Source: Massospora cicadina (Eukaryota > Entomophthoromycota > Entomophthoromycetes > Entomophthorales > Entomophthoraceae). Taken from it: a stretch of 64,000 nt of DNA. The first letter of the stretch is position 1; the number at the start of each line of letters is the position of its first letter. The position numbers and the translations under genes are program-made. Below are positions 19,700 to 30,873 of this stretch, piece after piece. The stretch spans positions 1 through 64,000 of the forward strand of contig JAKSZP010014875.1 of the NCBI GenBank assembly GCA_022478985.1, written 5' to 3'. The notes below the pieces were generated by a model. It was given only the letters and a program-made list of their open reading frames with translations. It searched no databases and was not told the DNA's origin.

Positions 19700-21456
19700 C
19701 AGGGTCAAGGATTCTTTTGGTTTTTGACACCATGAATCTGAGGACAGTTAGAGGAGATAGAAGCGGTGACCTTATGGAGTAAGGTCAATGCAGGTATCTT
19801 GGTAAACACTTTTTTAATTTCCCAGTTGCAAGTAAAACCATTATTCTGTCTGATCGTGTGAATATGGACCTCAGGATAAGATTCTAATGTGGAGATGGTA
19901 GCGGTTTTGAAGTTATTTAGGGTAATGCGGTTTATGGTTAGTAAGGGATGCGCTTGGGTGTAGAAAAAGCTGGAGAACTTCACAGGGCTCTCTCCTTTAT
20001 TTAGGAGAATCCCATAAATGCTTGTTTCTGATTGTCCAGGGTTTGGTTGCTGCCAAATTCTTGGACTAAGGCGGTATGGACCTGTTCCCATATGTGGCAT
20101 TTATTTAGATGGGGAGTCATAATCTCCCAAGCGGTGCTATTCAGGCAGGAGTAATATGCTTCACTTCCTGTCAATTAGAAGCCTCTTTCATGAAACTCAT
20201 ATATGCATATTGGAAAGAGGCAATACTTTACTGGACAGGTGTAACTTCTAAAAAATAGGCTTAAAATGAATTACAAGAGGAGTGGAAAGGGTATTAAAAC
20301 CAGAATTGGTAAAATCTTGGAATTTTGGTTTCCATGTAGTTGTGGGGGAGCCTGTTGATCCAACTGTCATATTAAACCCTTGAGGTCCTCGTGGATACCT
20401 TCCCAGTTTTAGTTTAGGGAATAAAAGGATGCCTTGTGAGAAAACTGTTCTTTTAGTGCTTGGATCTCAGCGTTTTATAGAAGCTGGCTTTCTAAGTTGT
20501 TCAAGAAGGCGTTGAACCCTCAGCAGGTTTTCTCAAGCTGGGAAATGCACTATCAATGAGCTTAGTGAGGGCGCTAAGATTATCTAAATCATCTAACTAG
20601 GCCTCAATTACGAGCCTAGTGTCAAGAGGGATTCCATCCACTTAAGCTTGCACTCTTGGGCCAAATTAAGGATTTGATCCTGTAAGGCGGCGAGGGATGC
20701 CAAAACGTCCTTTTTCCAGGAGACTTCAGGGTCGCCAGAAGTAGACACTGTGGGAACAGAGACCCTTGATGCCCACGGGGACCTTCAGGCCCTCAAGGTC
20801 TTTAAGACCTTCTGGAACCACAGGCCCTCAGGCTTTCATTCCTGTTGGAAAAGCCATGATAGACCAACTCCCGGTATTGCTGCTGAAGAGTCCACACCAA
20901 GTCCTCAACTTGGTTGAGGCATTGGCTCCAGGCATCCAGAAGGAATTGTACATTATGAAAAGCTGGTTCTCAAGGTAGCCCATAATTCTGTTAGCCAACA
21001 CCTCAATTTGGTTTTGGCCTCACTGATTAAGAATCAGTTATTGATAATAACTTTAAGGTTGTCGTGGACAAAGGAGGAGGCCACATTATAAAATTTGATA
21101 ATGTGGGAGTTTAAGGTTTGTGTAAGCCCTGGTTGTTGGGAGACTTTGGGAAGGTGTGAACTGACTACTTGTAGGAGGTGATGGATGGTAGGATGAACGA
21201 AAATCTGGAATAGCGCTCGTTCCCCGAAAGTCAGTTCTCTCACTGGCTGAAGAGCTAAGGTATATAGATCACACATAGTAGAAGGCACCAAAGAAGCATG
21301 GGAGTGAATGGAGAGGCCTCCCATATAGTAGATGCCATGTAATAACAGTTGTATACTTTTGTTAAGGTTATCATCTTGAAGTTTGTTCTTATCACCATCA
21401 ACTGAAGGTAAAATAAACTGGAATGTGCCCTGAAACTCTAAGCTTTTGGGCTTCAT
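19700..21456 (-). pseudogene. E2 Gag with degraded collagen-like segment
   Basis: Frame 21,456-21,034 is the N-terminal domain (VHPTIHHLLQVVSS, shared with element A). At about 20,870-20,750 a degraded Gly-X-Y series is readable (GPE GPR GHQ GSL in one frame; G every three or six residues in another). Capsid-like frames follow to 19,705. The domain order is the same as in element A. Confidence 0.6.
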
Positions 21457-21587
21457 GGGCGGTACTTTGTATCATGTGGTACTACCCACTGAGTGACACT
21501 TCTTGACTCATTAGAAGGTTGGATTCCTAAATAATTATTGTTCTCCAATGTTTAAGATAGACGTTTTCACTTGGACAGCATGGAGAT

Positions 21588-21604
21588 CCCTGTAGTGAGC
21601 ACCA
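21588..21604 (-). promoter_or_regulatory. E2 primer-binding site
   Basis: Minus strand TGGTGCTCACTACAGGG, two bases inside the 5' LTR end. The same site occurs in A, E6 and E11. The leader after it shares AGTGAAAACGTCTATC with A. Confidence 0.75.
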
Positions 21605-21606
21605 CT

Positions 21607-21720
21607 TTTTTAAGAATAACAGTGCTATTGACTGAAACTGAAGTCTAAAACTGGACATAAAGATGTAAACTAGCGGAGAGGTAAAAAAATAAAAAGATTG
21701 GACAAATTAGACTACTTTTA
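21607..21720 (-). repeat. E2 5' LTR, inner part
   Basis: It matches the 3' LTR up to the point where G1 copy 2 entered. The other 360 bp of this LTR lie at 30,874-31,233. AAATTAGACTACTTTTA (21,704-21,720) is the left copy of the G1 insertion duplication. Confidence 0.8.
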
Positions 21721-21826
21721 AAATAAATTTATTTGAGGTATGCTGACCAAGGGATAGACATTACCAAAATAGAAACTCCAACTAAACAAATCAAATATGA
21801 ATCAACCGCCTGAAATGGGAAGTGAG

Positions 21827-23195
21827 TGTAAGTCTTGGGAAACGTCCTTTGGTTCTTGATTGGGTCATCTTCCCATTCCTGAATAAAAAGACACCAAAGA
21901 GGATGGCGGTATCTCTCATCACTCAGGGTGATCTCACTCATGTAGTAGATGAGCGATGGGTAACAGCTCATCCGCTTCAGATCCCACCCCCAATACCTAC
22001 ACTTACCTCAGCAGAACTGTTGCAGGGAATTTTTGAAATCTGTGCCAAAATTACTGAATTGAAATCGCTCAGATCTAATTTGGTTGGCAATCTGGCTGAT
22101 GCCCAAAATTTGAATGGCTGTAGAGCATGAAGAATGAGATATTGGCCGGATCACCCAAAAGTTCCAATTCAATCACTAAACCAGTTAAAAATATTGGGCA
22201 CCATCGACAAGGGTTTGAAGCCCTCAGATAGTAATTTGGGCGTTGTGCCCAATGTGCTGCTGTTGACCGAACAAATGGTTAAATGACCAAGCGTGGGTGG
22301 GTTGGCCGTCCCAAACCCGTTCCCAACCAAATGGACCCATCCCTATATGGGATGGCCTTGGGGGATTCCTGTTGCCCGTCAGGCCAAATGCTGTCATGCT
22401 AATTGTCAGAAATGTAGTTGGGCCCTGGTTCAGATATTTGAGGTTGAACTGATAGAGACTCGGCCCACTACCAAATTTTGTGATGTTGGTTCCCAAAGAA
22501 TAAACCTGCCCATTCCCAAAAAATTCGCCAGTTAGGTCGAATTTGTGGGCCCCAACCCCATCCTGTCACTACCCAATTGACCACTATTTAATCAGTTGCA
22601 TGGCACTGAGAAAATTGTTGGTTGATTTTCTTACTTTCCTTTCCAAATATATTTTTGCCAAAAAAATCAATTTTTTTATTTTCTGTTCCAACCGCATCCC
22701 AGATGGCATTTCCATGGTGGTTCATTGCCCCGAATTCCAGGTGGGCTTTACCAATTCTTTTGGTCACCATGGCTCCCTCTATCACTGATTGGGCCCAGAG
22801 AGTCTGACACTTTTGGTTTTACAACCACGCTCTTATGAATTTCCAACAACAATACATGGGGATCTTATAGCCCTATGTACAACAATGGAAAGAGAAAATC
22901 CATTTCCCTATTGCCTCCAATAAGTTGGCCTCTCAAGCCAAGAATCTCATCAAAACTATCCCAGTAATCCCACCTCATGTAGTTAAAACTACTGAGTTGG
23001 GAATGGGTTCAGTGTGGTTTGTTGTTGGGATACTCCTTACCCTGTTGTTGCATCACCACTTCGTGGTATCACATTTCCAGGCTCCATATCAAGTCATACA
23101 GTTGGCAATGCCTCTGGCATTCTGGCTTGCTTTTTGGGTGTTCACACATCCTGACTGGCAGGCCAGTCTAAACTTCTTCTGCCGTCTCCATGACA
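21827..23195 (+). repeat. E3 5' LTR (1,369 bp)
   Basis: It starts TGTAAGTCTTGG and ends CCATGACA. Directly inside is CAATTGACCAACC, not a TGG tRNA site. The 5' 700 bp carry a protein-like frame (listed separately); the 3' half has AT-rich, low-coding sequence. Confidence 0.93.
21903..22535 (+). CDS. LTR-embedded ORF in E3 5' LTR (degraded)
   Basis: A Met at 21,903 is followed by VSLITQGDLTHVVDERWVT and a Pro-rich stretch; this frame stays open to 22,130. After stops a second block (22,293-22,535) reads PYMGWPWGIPVARQAKCC and a Cys/His cluster that may be a ruined zinc knuckle (the 3' LTR has HHCSNCWKHSR). The conserved first block recurs in E1, E9 and two solo LTRs. Function unknown. Confidence 0.45.
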
Positions 23196-23299
23196 CAATT
23201 GACCAACCATTACTTCCAGCCACTTCCGCCTTGGTTTTCCAATTGGGCGCCGCAGTGGTTACCCTCTACCAGATGAACTTACAATCAGTTGTGTGTTGT

Positions 23300-24060
23300 T
23301 TGTTGTTTATTTTGGTCACTTTCTGACTTTGGGAGAAGCATTTGCTCTATTTTGGGAAACCTTCTTCAAGCTACCCAAGATGTGCAGACTGCATCTTCTC
23401 TTACTTCCTCCAGCCCAGGAAAAGGATCAAGTATCCCCTCCCAAGAGATTGCCAATCAGGTTCTCAACGCTCTCGCTTAAGTACAAATGCGGACAACAAT
23501 TGCACTCCATAATGCTTCTGCAATATCTCATGCCCAACAAGGACTCACATTGTTAGATGCCATGGATGGAGATGCCCACCGTTGGGTGAGAAGTCTTTTA
23601 CGTTCTTCCTCACAAGAAGGAGACTCCATCCCCCTGATAGCTGTTGTATCAGAAGCTTTAAAACCCTGGGTGTCCCAATCAGACCACTTATTCAGACTGC
23701 TCCTAACCATGGCCAAAGCCCCTAGTTTGGCTTCTCTGATTTCTACCTTTTGTAAGCTGGCTCCCACATCAGTCCTATCTATCAATATGCTTCAGGAAGA
23801 TTTAGAGCAAACTTAGATTCAGTTTCCGCTCATCACGTGGTCTGGTCTACTATCCAAGAATCAGTAGATCAAATATGTGCCACTGCAACTACTATCAAAG
23901 CGTTACCTCACCACGGTTCCCCATATCAGAAGGGGAACTTTATGATAGATTTCCTAACAAAGATGTAGATGATGCGCCTGACATCAAAATAGCAGTTGAA
24001 GTTGGCCCCCACCCTGCCATAACCCCAAGTCCGAGTTGGCATTTCTGGAGTTAAGTATTA
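23300..24060 (+). pseudogene. E3 Gag
   Basis: The frame around 23,487-23,816 reads AQQGLTLLDAMDGDAHRWVR and continues as a helical capsid-like domain. Upstream (23,320-23,480) an in-frame piece with SSPGKGSSIPSQEIANQVLN probably belongs to it after a stop. The frame is broken around 23,480 and after 23,816. E1 Gag aligns throughout. No zinc knuckle was found. Confidence 0.7.
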
Positions 24061-24083
24061 ATGATTTTGTTTAAGCCCAGACA

Positions 24084-24470
24084 GTGGAAATGATTTCTCC
24101 TGCACTCATACTTCCAATTTTCGCCCCAGCTAAGAATCCTGACCCTGATCCCAACATACCCACTATTTCTTCAGTCATTCATGAGTCAGTCAAATCTCCC
24201 AATAAACAAAATTCCACTTATTTCCTTGTCCCTATGAAAATCAGTATTGGTCTGCATCATGTCTCCTTCGAAGCTCTGGTAAATACCAGAGCAGCGGGGA
24301 ACTTCATGAGTGCTGAGTTGGCACAGCAATTAAAACTGGAAATGGATGTGGGCTCCTCAGTAATGGTGGCCTCATCTGCTTACCAGTCTTCATATGTCGT
24401 TTGCCAGCTGATACACTTCTCAATCCACCAATATAACTTCTGCAATCATTTTTGGCCATGCCAAACTTAG
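24084..24470 (+). pseudogene. E3 aspartic protease
   Basis: A 128-codon frame with FEALVNTRAAGNFMSAELA, where E1 has LLDTGAAGNFIDLGVAQ. The catalytic DTG is replaced by NTR, so the enzyme would be dead. The frame overlaps the start of the RT frame at 24,452. Confidence 0.75.
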
Positions 24471-25687
24471 TATTCCCGGTGATCTTGGGTGTGGGATGGT
24501 GGCGTCAACAACATGTGAAGATTCACTTAGAGTCCAATATGTTGTCGTTTACCAATGATGATTTAGAGGGAGAGTTCCTTTTGATCAACACCCTCAAAAA
24601 AATACAAGGGACCAGCTCTGTCACTACTTTAGTTACTTCCGTGGGAATTTCAGCCAATTTTCCCAAAAGCTTAATGCAATATCAGAGAATATTCAACATG
24701 GAAAAAGCGGATCATCTGCCAAAACATACTAGGTATGATTGTGGATTTTGGACAACCATGGAGTTGGTGAACATCAACTGCCTGTTGTACCCTCATACAG
24801 TGGAGGAAGAGGTTGCATTCAATAACTGGTTGGATGATATGTTAAAAAAAGTTTGGTTGTTCAAAGAAACCTCACACGTCGCCTCCCCTGTTGTCTTTGC
24901 AAGAAAATTGGATGGATCGCTTCATCCTTGTGTGGATTACAGTCACTTGAACAAAGTAACAGTTACGGATCCCTACCCATTGCCTTTAGAGAAAACAATC
25001 AGTCAGGCAATTGCCAAATCCCCTGTGTTTTCGAAACTGGATCTGGTGAACGCTTTCAACCAAATTTGGGTGATGGAAGGACATTAATGGTTGACCGCAA
25101 TCTGAATGAGGTGAGGCATTTTTAAATTTCGCGTAATGCCCTTTGGGTTAAAAAATGCTCCCGCTATGTTTTGATGGATAATTGACAACGCGTTAAGGGA
25201 TCTCCAGTTCTCTTGTGCTATTTCATACATCGATGATATCCTAGTTCATTTCTTAACTCCCAAACAACACGCTATTGACTTGGAAGCGGTGGTGATCACT
25301 TTGCATAAAGCAGGGCTGTTCCTCAAAGCTTCCAAGTGCGAGTTATATAAGGAAGAGGTCACATTTCTTGGAAACCTGGTTTTCAAAGAAGGTGTCACTA
25401 TCCCTCCCAATAAATTAGATGCAATCCAAGAATGGCCAACTCCAACTACACAGAAGCAACTTTGGAGTTTCTTGGGAACTATCTTTTTTTTGAAAAATTT
25501 TCCCCCGCACTTTCCCAGTTGGCTGCTCTGCTCCATCCCCTCACTGGAAAAAATGTACCATTTTATTGGACCTCCAAATGACAGCAGGCGTTCAAATCAA
25601 TCAAGGAGGTGTTCATGTCTCCTCCTATTTAGAAACATGCCGATCCCACCAAACCATATATCATCGCATGTGATGCTTTGTTGGTAG
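24452..25687 (+). pseudogene. E3 reverse transcriptase
   Basis: The first frame (24,452-25,087) covers the linker and fingers: GVGWWRQQHV, YPLPLEKTI, FSKLDLVNAFNQI. After stops at about 25,085-25,130 the palm continues with FGLKNAPAMF and an intact catalytic loop SYIDDILVH near 25,225. The thumb (KCELYKEEVTFLGNLVF, WSFLGT) follows in frame 25,280-25,687 until a shift near 25,560. Confidence 0.85.
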
Positions 25688-26090
25688 CAGTGAGCGCGGT
25701 GTTGCTTCAGGACCACAATAATCTTGAACATCCGGGCACTTATTTTTCCCAAAAATTTAATACTATGGAGCAGCCTTGGGCCATTTATGACAAGGAACTG
25801 GCTGCTGTTGCATGGGCTTTAACTCATTGGTGATACCTGTTGCAAGGTGCTCGTCATGAGCTAACAGTTTGCACGGATCACCAGGCTCTCTTGTATTTCC
25901 GCAAACCCCAAAAATTGGTGCACCAGCAGGCCCAAACCTATTGGGACCTGTGCAGTTTTAACTTCAAATATGAATTTGTCAAAGGTGCGCTCAATGTCCT
26001 TCCTGATTTCCTAAGCCATAGCCCTGCTCACTGTCCCTTAGAACCTAAGGAAGTGGATCTTGTTACCATGATCTCTGCCACTCAGATTCT
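25620..26090 (+). pseudogene. E3 RNase H
   Basis: It shows the catalytic blocks ACDALLVAVSAVLLQD, YDKELAAVAWALTHW and TDHQALLYFRKP, then the C-terminal NVLPDFLSH. One stop (TGA at about 25,831) lies between the second and third blocks, so the protein is interrupted although its motifs survive. Confidence 0.8.
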
Positions 26091-26229
26091 GTCAATTGTT
26101 CCCTCCGTTGTTTCCTCCACCGCATTGTCACCCGATGATCCATTATTGGCCCAGGTATTAGCTGGTCAAGCGGCCTGCCCTGAGGGCGTGGAGTTGGTCA
26201 AGCAGTTAGCTCACTCGAGTCCCAAACAC

Positions 26230-27050
26230 TCCCTATACTCCTTAGAAGAGGGACTCATTTACTTCCGTTCTCATGTGTGGGTTCCCCCTCCTTCCACCCA
26301 AAAGTATTCCATGCACACCATGATCCCCCCATGGTTGGACATCCCAGTAACAAGAAATGCATTGATCTGATCAAGCGAACCTTCAATTGGGAAGGACTGA
26401 CCAAAGAGGTCCCAGCTTGGATCACCAATTGTGTTACTTGTGCTAGGGCCAAGTCAGATCGCTCCAGTAAGAATGGCCTCCTACACCCTTTACAGCAGGT
26501 GGAAGGTCCATGGACCTCAGTGTCTGTAGATTTTATTATCGATCACCCCTGTTCTAATGGGTTCACAGTGGTGATGGTAGTGGTGGATCACTTTACAAAA
26601 TTTTAACTTAATAACCCTTGCACTTCCATGATTACATCAGAAGAAACTGCCCATCTTTTTGTACATGTGTTTTTGATGTTCGGTCTTCCCCAGGAAATTG
26701 TTAGTGACTGGGGTACTCAGTTTACCACACACTTTTGGAGTGAACTCCTATCGATCCTGAAGATAACCCCCTGTCAATCCACGGTGTATCACCCCCAGTC
26801 TGATGGTCAGACTGAGCGGGTTAATCAAGTCCTTGAACAGTACCTGCGTTGCTATGCTACAGCAGTGCAGGATACTTGGGCTGGTGACTTACCTCTCGCT
26901 CAATTTGCATATAATAAAGGGATCCATGTATCCACGGGGTTTTCACCATATGAAGCAACGTTGGGTTATAACCCATCATTTTCAGTCGGGGCATGCTTGT
27001 GACTTGAGGTTCAATCTGCCACGGATCATGCTACCCCATATTTGATCAAC
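26230..27050 (+). pseudogene. E3 integrase
   Basis: Zinc domain: HHDPPMVGHPSN and NCVTCARAKSD (HHCC). The catalytic triad is readable: Asp in SVDFIIDHPC, Asp in VSDWGTQFTTHFW, Glu in GQTERVNQVLE. A stop at about 26,605 splits the core, and one at 27,001 ends the second frame. HHCC and DDE residues are retained, so the domain is recent enough to be recognised without doubt. Confidence 0.85.
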
Positions 27051-27138
27051 TTAAGCCTTAGTGCGGGAACACCTCACCAAAGCCATCAACAACTATAAGT
27101 GATTCACAGACCGCAAGCGCCTTCCAGGTCATGACTTT

Positions 27139-27590
27139 ATGGTGGGTTCCTACGTCATGCTTGATACCCACCATTTGCAAATTCAAACCCCTTACTGCAA
27201 GTTCACCAGTAAGCGTTTGGGTCCTCACTTAGTGGAGGAAGTATTGGGTAATGGGGCGTTCCACCTGAAGCTTCCCGCGCATTGGAAGCAGCACTCAGTT
27301 TTCCATGTTTCCCAATTGTCGCCCTTCAAGGGTGTAATTCCCATGGACCTGGAACCAATCGTCATCAATAATGATGAAGAAGCTGAGGTAGAGGCTATCT
27401 TAGCATCTCGTAAGTTGTGACGTTCAGTCCAATACTCGTGGCCTGGAAAGGATACCCAGCCTACAAAAATAGTTGGGTCAAGGCGCGCGATTGTGCAAAT
27501 TGCATGTCCCTGGTCAAAGCCTTCCACGCATCCCACCCTGAGGCTCCCCGCCCTTCTCAGAAAATGGTGACAATTATGGCTATTAAGCTA
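27139..27590 (+). pseudogene. E3 integrase C-terminus and chromodomain
   Basis: Frame 27,139-27,420 holds the GPY/F-type module (KRLGPHLVEEVL, FHVSQLSPFKG) and the first chromodomain strand (EVEAILASRKL). After a one-base shift at about 27,418 the chromodomain continues with VAWKGYPAYKNSWVKA and FHASHPEAP. This C-terminal chromodomain identifies E3 as a chromovirus; in the family it directs integration to marked chromatin. Confidence 0.85.
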
Positions 27591-27667
27591 CCTAAAGCAC
27601 ACAAGAATGTGGCTCTGGTGCAGTTTCCCGGTGGGGGTGCCATTCCTTTGGAAAAAGGAAAGGGTAA

Positions 27668-29036
27668 TGTAAGTCTTAGGGAATATCCTTTGGCTCTTGA
27701 TTGGGTCATCTTCCCATTCCCAAATAAAAGACACCGAAGAGGATGGTGGTACCTCTCATCACTCAGGGCGATCTCACTCACATACTAGATGAGCGATGGG
27801 TAACAGCTCATCAGCTTCAGATCCAACCCCCAATACTCACACTTACCTCAGCAGAACTTTTGTGGGGAATTATTGAAATCTGTGCCAAGATTACTGAATT
27901 GAAATCGCTCAGATTAATTCAGTTAGCAATCTGGATGATGCCCAAAATTTGAATGGCTGTAAAGGCACAAAGGATGAGATATTGGTCAGATCACCTGATG
28001 GTTCCAATTCAATCACTAAACCAGTTGAAAAAATATTGGGCGCCATCAATGAGGGTTTGAAGCCCTTGGATAGTAATTTGGCATTGTGCCCAATGTGCTG
28101 CTGTTAACCAAACAAATGGTTAAATGACCGAGCGTGGGCGGGTTGGCCATCCTGAACCCATTCCCAACCAAATGGACCCATCCCTATATGGGATGGCCTT
28201 GGGGGATTCCCATCGCCCGTCAGGCCAAACACCATTGTTCTAATTGTTGGAAACATAGTCGAGCCCTGGTTTGGACATTTGAAGTTGAACTGACAGAGAC
28301 TCGGCCACTGCTAAATTTTGTGATGTCAGTTCCCAAAGAATAAACCTGCCCATTCCCAAACAATTCGCCAGTTAGGTCGAATTTGTGGGCCCCAACCCCA
28401 TCCTGTCACTACCCAATTTGACCACTATTTAATCAGTTGCATGGCACTGAGAAAATTGTTGGTTGTTTTCTTACTTTCCTTTTCCAAATATATTTTTGCC
28501 AAAAAAATCAATTTTTTTATTTTCTGTTCCAACCGCATCCCAGATGGCATTTCCATGGTGGTTCATTGCCCCGCATTCTGGGTGGGCTTTACCAATTCTT
28601 TTGGTCACCATGGCTACCTCTATAACTGATTGGGCCCAGCGAGTCTGACACTTTTGGTTTTACAACCCCGCTATTATGAATTTTTGACAGTAATACACGA
28701 GGATCTTATGTCTTTATGTACAACAATGGAAAGAGAGAATCCATCTCACTATCACCCTCGATGAGTTGGCCTCTCAAGACAAGAATCTCATCAAAACTAT
28801 CCCAGTAATCCCACCTCATGTAGTTAAAACCACTGAGTTGGGAATGGGTTCAGTGTGGTTTGTCATTGGGATACTCCTTACCCTGTTGTTGCATCACTCC
28901 TTCTTGGTATCACATTTCCAGGCTCCATATCAAGTCACATGGTTGGCAATGCCTCTGGAATTCTGGCTTGCTATTTGGGTGTTCACGCATCCTGACTGGC
29001 AGGCTGGTCTAAACTTCTTCTGCCATTTCCATGACA
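27668..29036 (+). repeat. E3 3' LTR (1,369 bp) with embedded ORF
   Basis: Same ends and length as the 5' LTR. The embedded frame starts with Met at 27,743 and reads VVPLITQGDLTHILDERWVT, followed by ILTLTSAELLWGIIEICAK. The pol frame happens to read through the polypurine tract into the LTR in this copy. Being downstream of pol, the 3' copy is the one that could be expressed as a third gene. Confidence 0.93.
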
Positions 29037-29041
29037 GTGAG

Positions 29042-30480
29042 ACACACAAAAAAGAAAATGAGAAAATAACCTCCACATGGCACAGCAGTGAGCTGCTTAT
29101 ACCACCGTGGCAGATGGGGAAAGGGGATCGGGCGGATTATTGATTTCAGCTTTGATTTTAACTTCAGCATTAAAGAGGCGGACCAATGCTGATGGCAAAG
29201 GGGTTGGGGCATCCATGGGATGAGGGTTGAGGTGAAGCAGATATTCATTAAAAATGAGAATTTGGGCCTGAATCATAGCCTCCATGAATTCAGCCACATG
29301 GTTCTCAGCTTGGATGCGGGCATCAGGAAGTTAAGAAAATTTGGTGATGTTGGCTCTAGTTTCACATGTGGATAGGGAAAAATCTACAAGTTCAGCGACA
29401 TGTTTGATAGAATTGGTGGCAGATTCAGCTAGGCGTTTGCTTTCATCTCTCAAAACTACAGGGAAATTGGGAGGTAATGCAGTGATGTGCAATCCTTATT
29501 AAAATTCAGAGACACATTTTGCCACAGCTTTGCAGAGATGGCAATTTTCAGGTGAGGCCACTGTGGCCTCAACAAGCTGGTGGTCACTTTGGTATGGGAT
29601 AGCATTGGGTTTGGGGACAAATTGGTTGGGCGGGAGTGGGGCATCAAAATCTGAATTCAGATAAGGATCTAAAATCGAATGGCTTAGCTGGAGGTGGGAC
29701 AATTTCACCAGATTTGGACACTTCATCTAATAAGTCCCAGGGATTTTGGTTGACTTGAATTGATTCAGTGATATGTGGCTGCAGTTGGGTAAGTTTTGAG
29801 GCGGAATATTTTTTGGATTGAATTTGGGTCCAAACATGCACTCTATTGGTAGGTATGGGTGTTCATTGGCCAACTTGGGTTTGAGTTGCTAGATTTTCCT
29901 TATGATTCAAGTGCATGGCCTGGGGGGTGGGGGCAGACAAAATTCCCACTTAAACGCTGTTGGTGTGGCCTCATAGGTGGAGTTGGCTGTGTTTGCAGGG
30001 TGTGAATTGTATTGACATGCTTTTTTCATATGGTCCAAATCATGGCAGAGGTAGCAAATTGTTCGACTATTGTTGGTGTGAGCCCAAAAGAAATGGTCAA
30101 GTGCGGATGGGATATAAGCATGCGGTGGGATGTGTTGGGCCATGTTCAGCTGGTGGGGGTAATAATGGCCGTTGTCCAAGGTTCTGCGAGGCATTCAGAA
30201 CCACTTGGGACAATGAATTGGAGGATGGGGTCTGTGCCATAAGTGGACAGCCCTGACATCAACTCCACATAGAGTGTTTAAGGGAAAAGGTGTGAGAGAA
30301 GGTTTGCAAAGTTCACCACAAGTGTGGTATCATTGGGGAGACATGTACGGGTGGTGGTAATGGGTGTGTTTTTATAAATTAAGGGTGTTGCTTCTGCAGC
30401 GGCTGCATCCTCTTCAGTGGGGAAGCCAATATCAAAATAGCTCTTTTAAGGGTGAAAGTTAGTAAATTTTGGTGGTGCAA
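29042..30480 (-). pseudogene. G1 copy 2 ORF1-type protein, degraded
   Basis: Pieces from right to left: YFDIGFPTEEDAAAAEA and LPNDTTLVVNFAN (RRM-like) near 30,450-30,300, then RTICYLCHDLDHMKKAC (CX2CX4HX4C) in frame 30,194-29,907, a Pro-rich segment, PNAIPYQSDHQLVEA near 29,600, and an acidic C-terminus ending at about 29,100. Each piece has a counterpart at the same place in copy 1 (7,983-9,531). Several stops and shifts. Confidence 0.7.
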
Positions 30481-30873
30481 AGGTGGCCGTTGCCAGCTCA
30501 ATAATTGCTTTGTTGGCATACGGGAAGAGATGTCTGTATTTGAAGTGGTTGCAAAAGTATATATTGGATCTAGGTAGGGCTAGGGGGTGGGGGCAGGTTG
30601 GGTGGACTCACGCAAGGTGTAGTGTTAATTCCCTTAGAGGGACAAAGCGGCCAGATGCATTTGGTGGACTGGTTGATCCAGTACGCACATATTTGCCTGC
30701 CAGGTGGTAAACACTAGCAGGTGGAGAACCGCTGCCCCACACTGGGGCAGTATGTGATGGATCCAAGGACATAAATGGAAAACTGATGCGGTGAGGTGGC
30801 TGTGGAAATTTAACTGTTTTTTTAAAATGATCAAAAGTAATGTTAAGTGGAAAGAACGAAATAGACTATTTTA

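Larger units (their letters stand above)
21827..29036 (+). mobile_element. Complete Ty3/gypsy chromovirus E3 (7,210 bp)
   Basis: Two LTRs of 1,369 bp each (21,827-23,195 and 27,668-29,036) are flanked by perfect 5-bp duplications GTGAG (21,822-21,826; 29,037-29,041). The internal region has Gag, protease, RT, RNase H, integrase and a chromodomain, in that order, on the plus strand. The polypurine tract GGAAAAAGGAAAGGGTAA ends at 27,667. The genes contain several frameshifts and stops, and the two LTRs differ at many sites, so it is not recent. Confidence 0.95.
21721..30857 (-). mobile_element. G1 copy 2 (ORF1-only LINE-like element), interrupted by E3
   Basis: The 3' end lies at 21,721-21,826 (minus strand GGTAATGTCTATCCCTTGG...CAAATAAATTTATTTT) and the rest at 29,042-30,857, separated by E3. 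Together it is about 1.92 kb, nearly the same as copy 1. The imperfect duplication is AAATTAGACTACTTTTA (21,704-21,720) and GAAATAGACTATTTTA (30,858-30,873). It inserted into the E2 5' LTR, and E3 later inserted into it. Confidence 0.8.

Noticed and set aside
22543..22807. Several overlapping ORFs in both E3 LTRs (also 28,437-28,648)
   Set aside because: Hydrophobic, low-complexity frames in T-rich LTR sequence; all three frames are equally conserved because the LTRs are copies of each other, so this is no evidence for coding.
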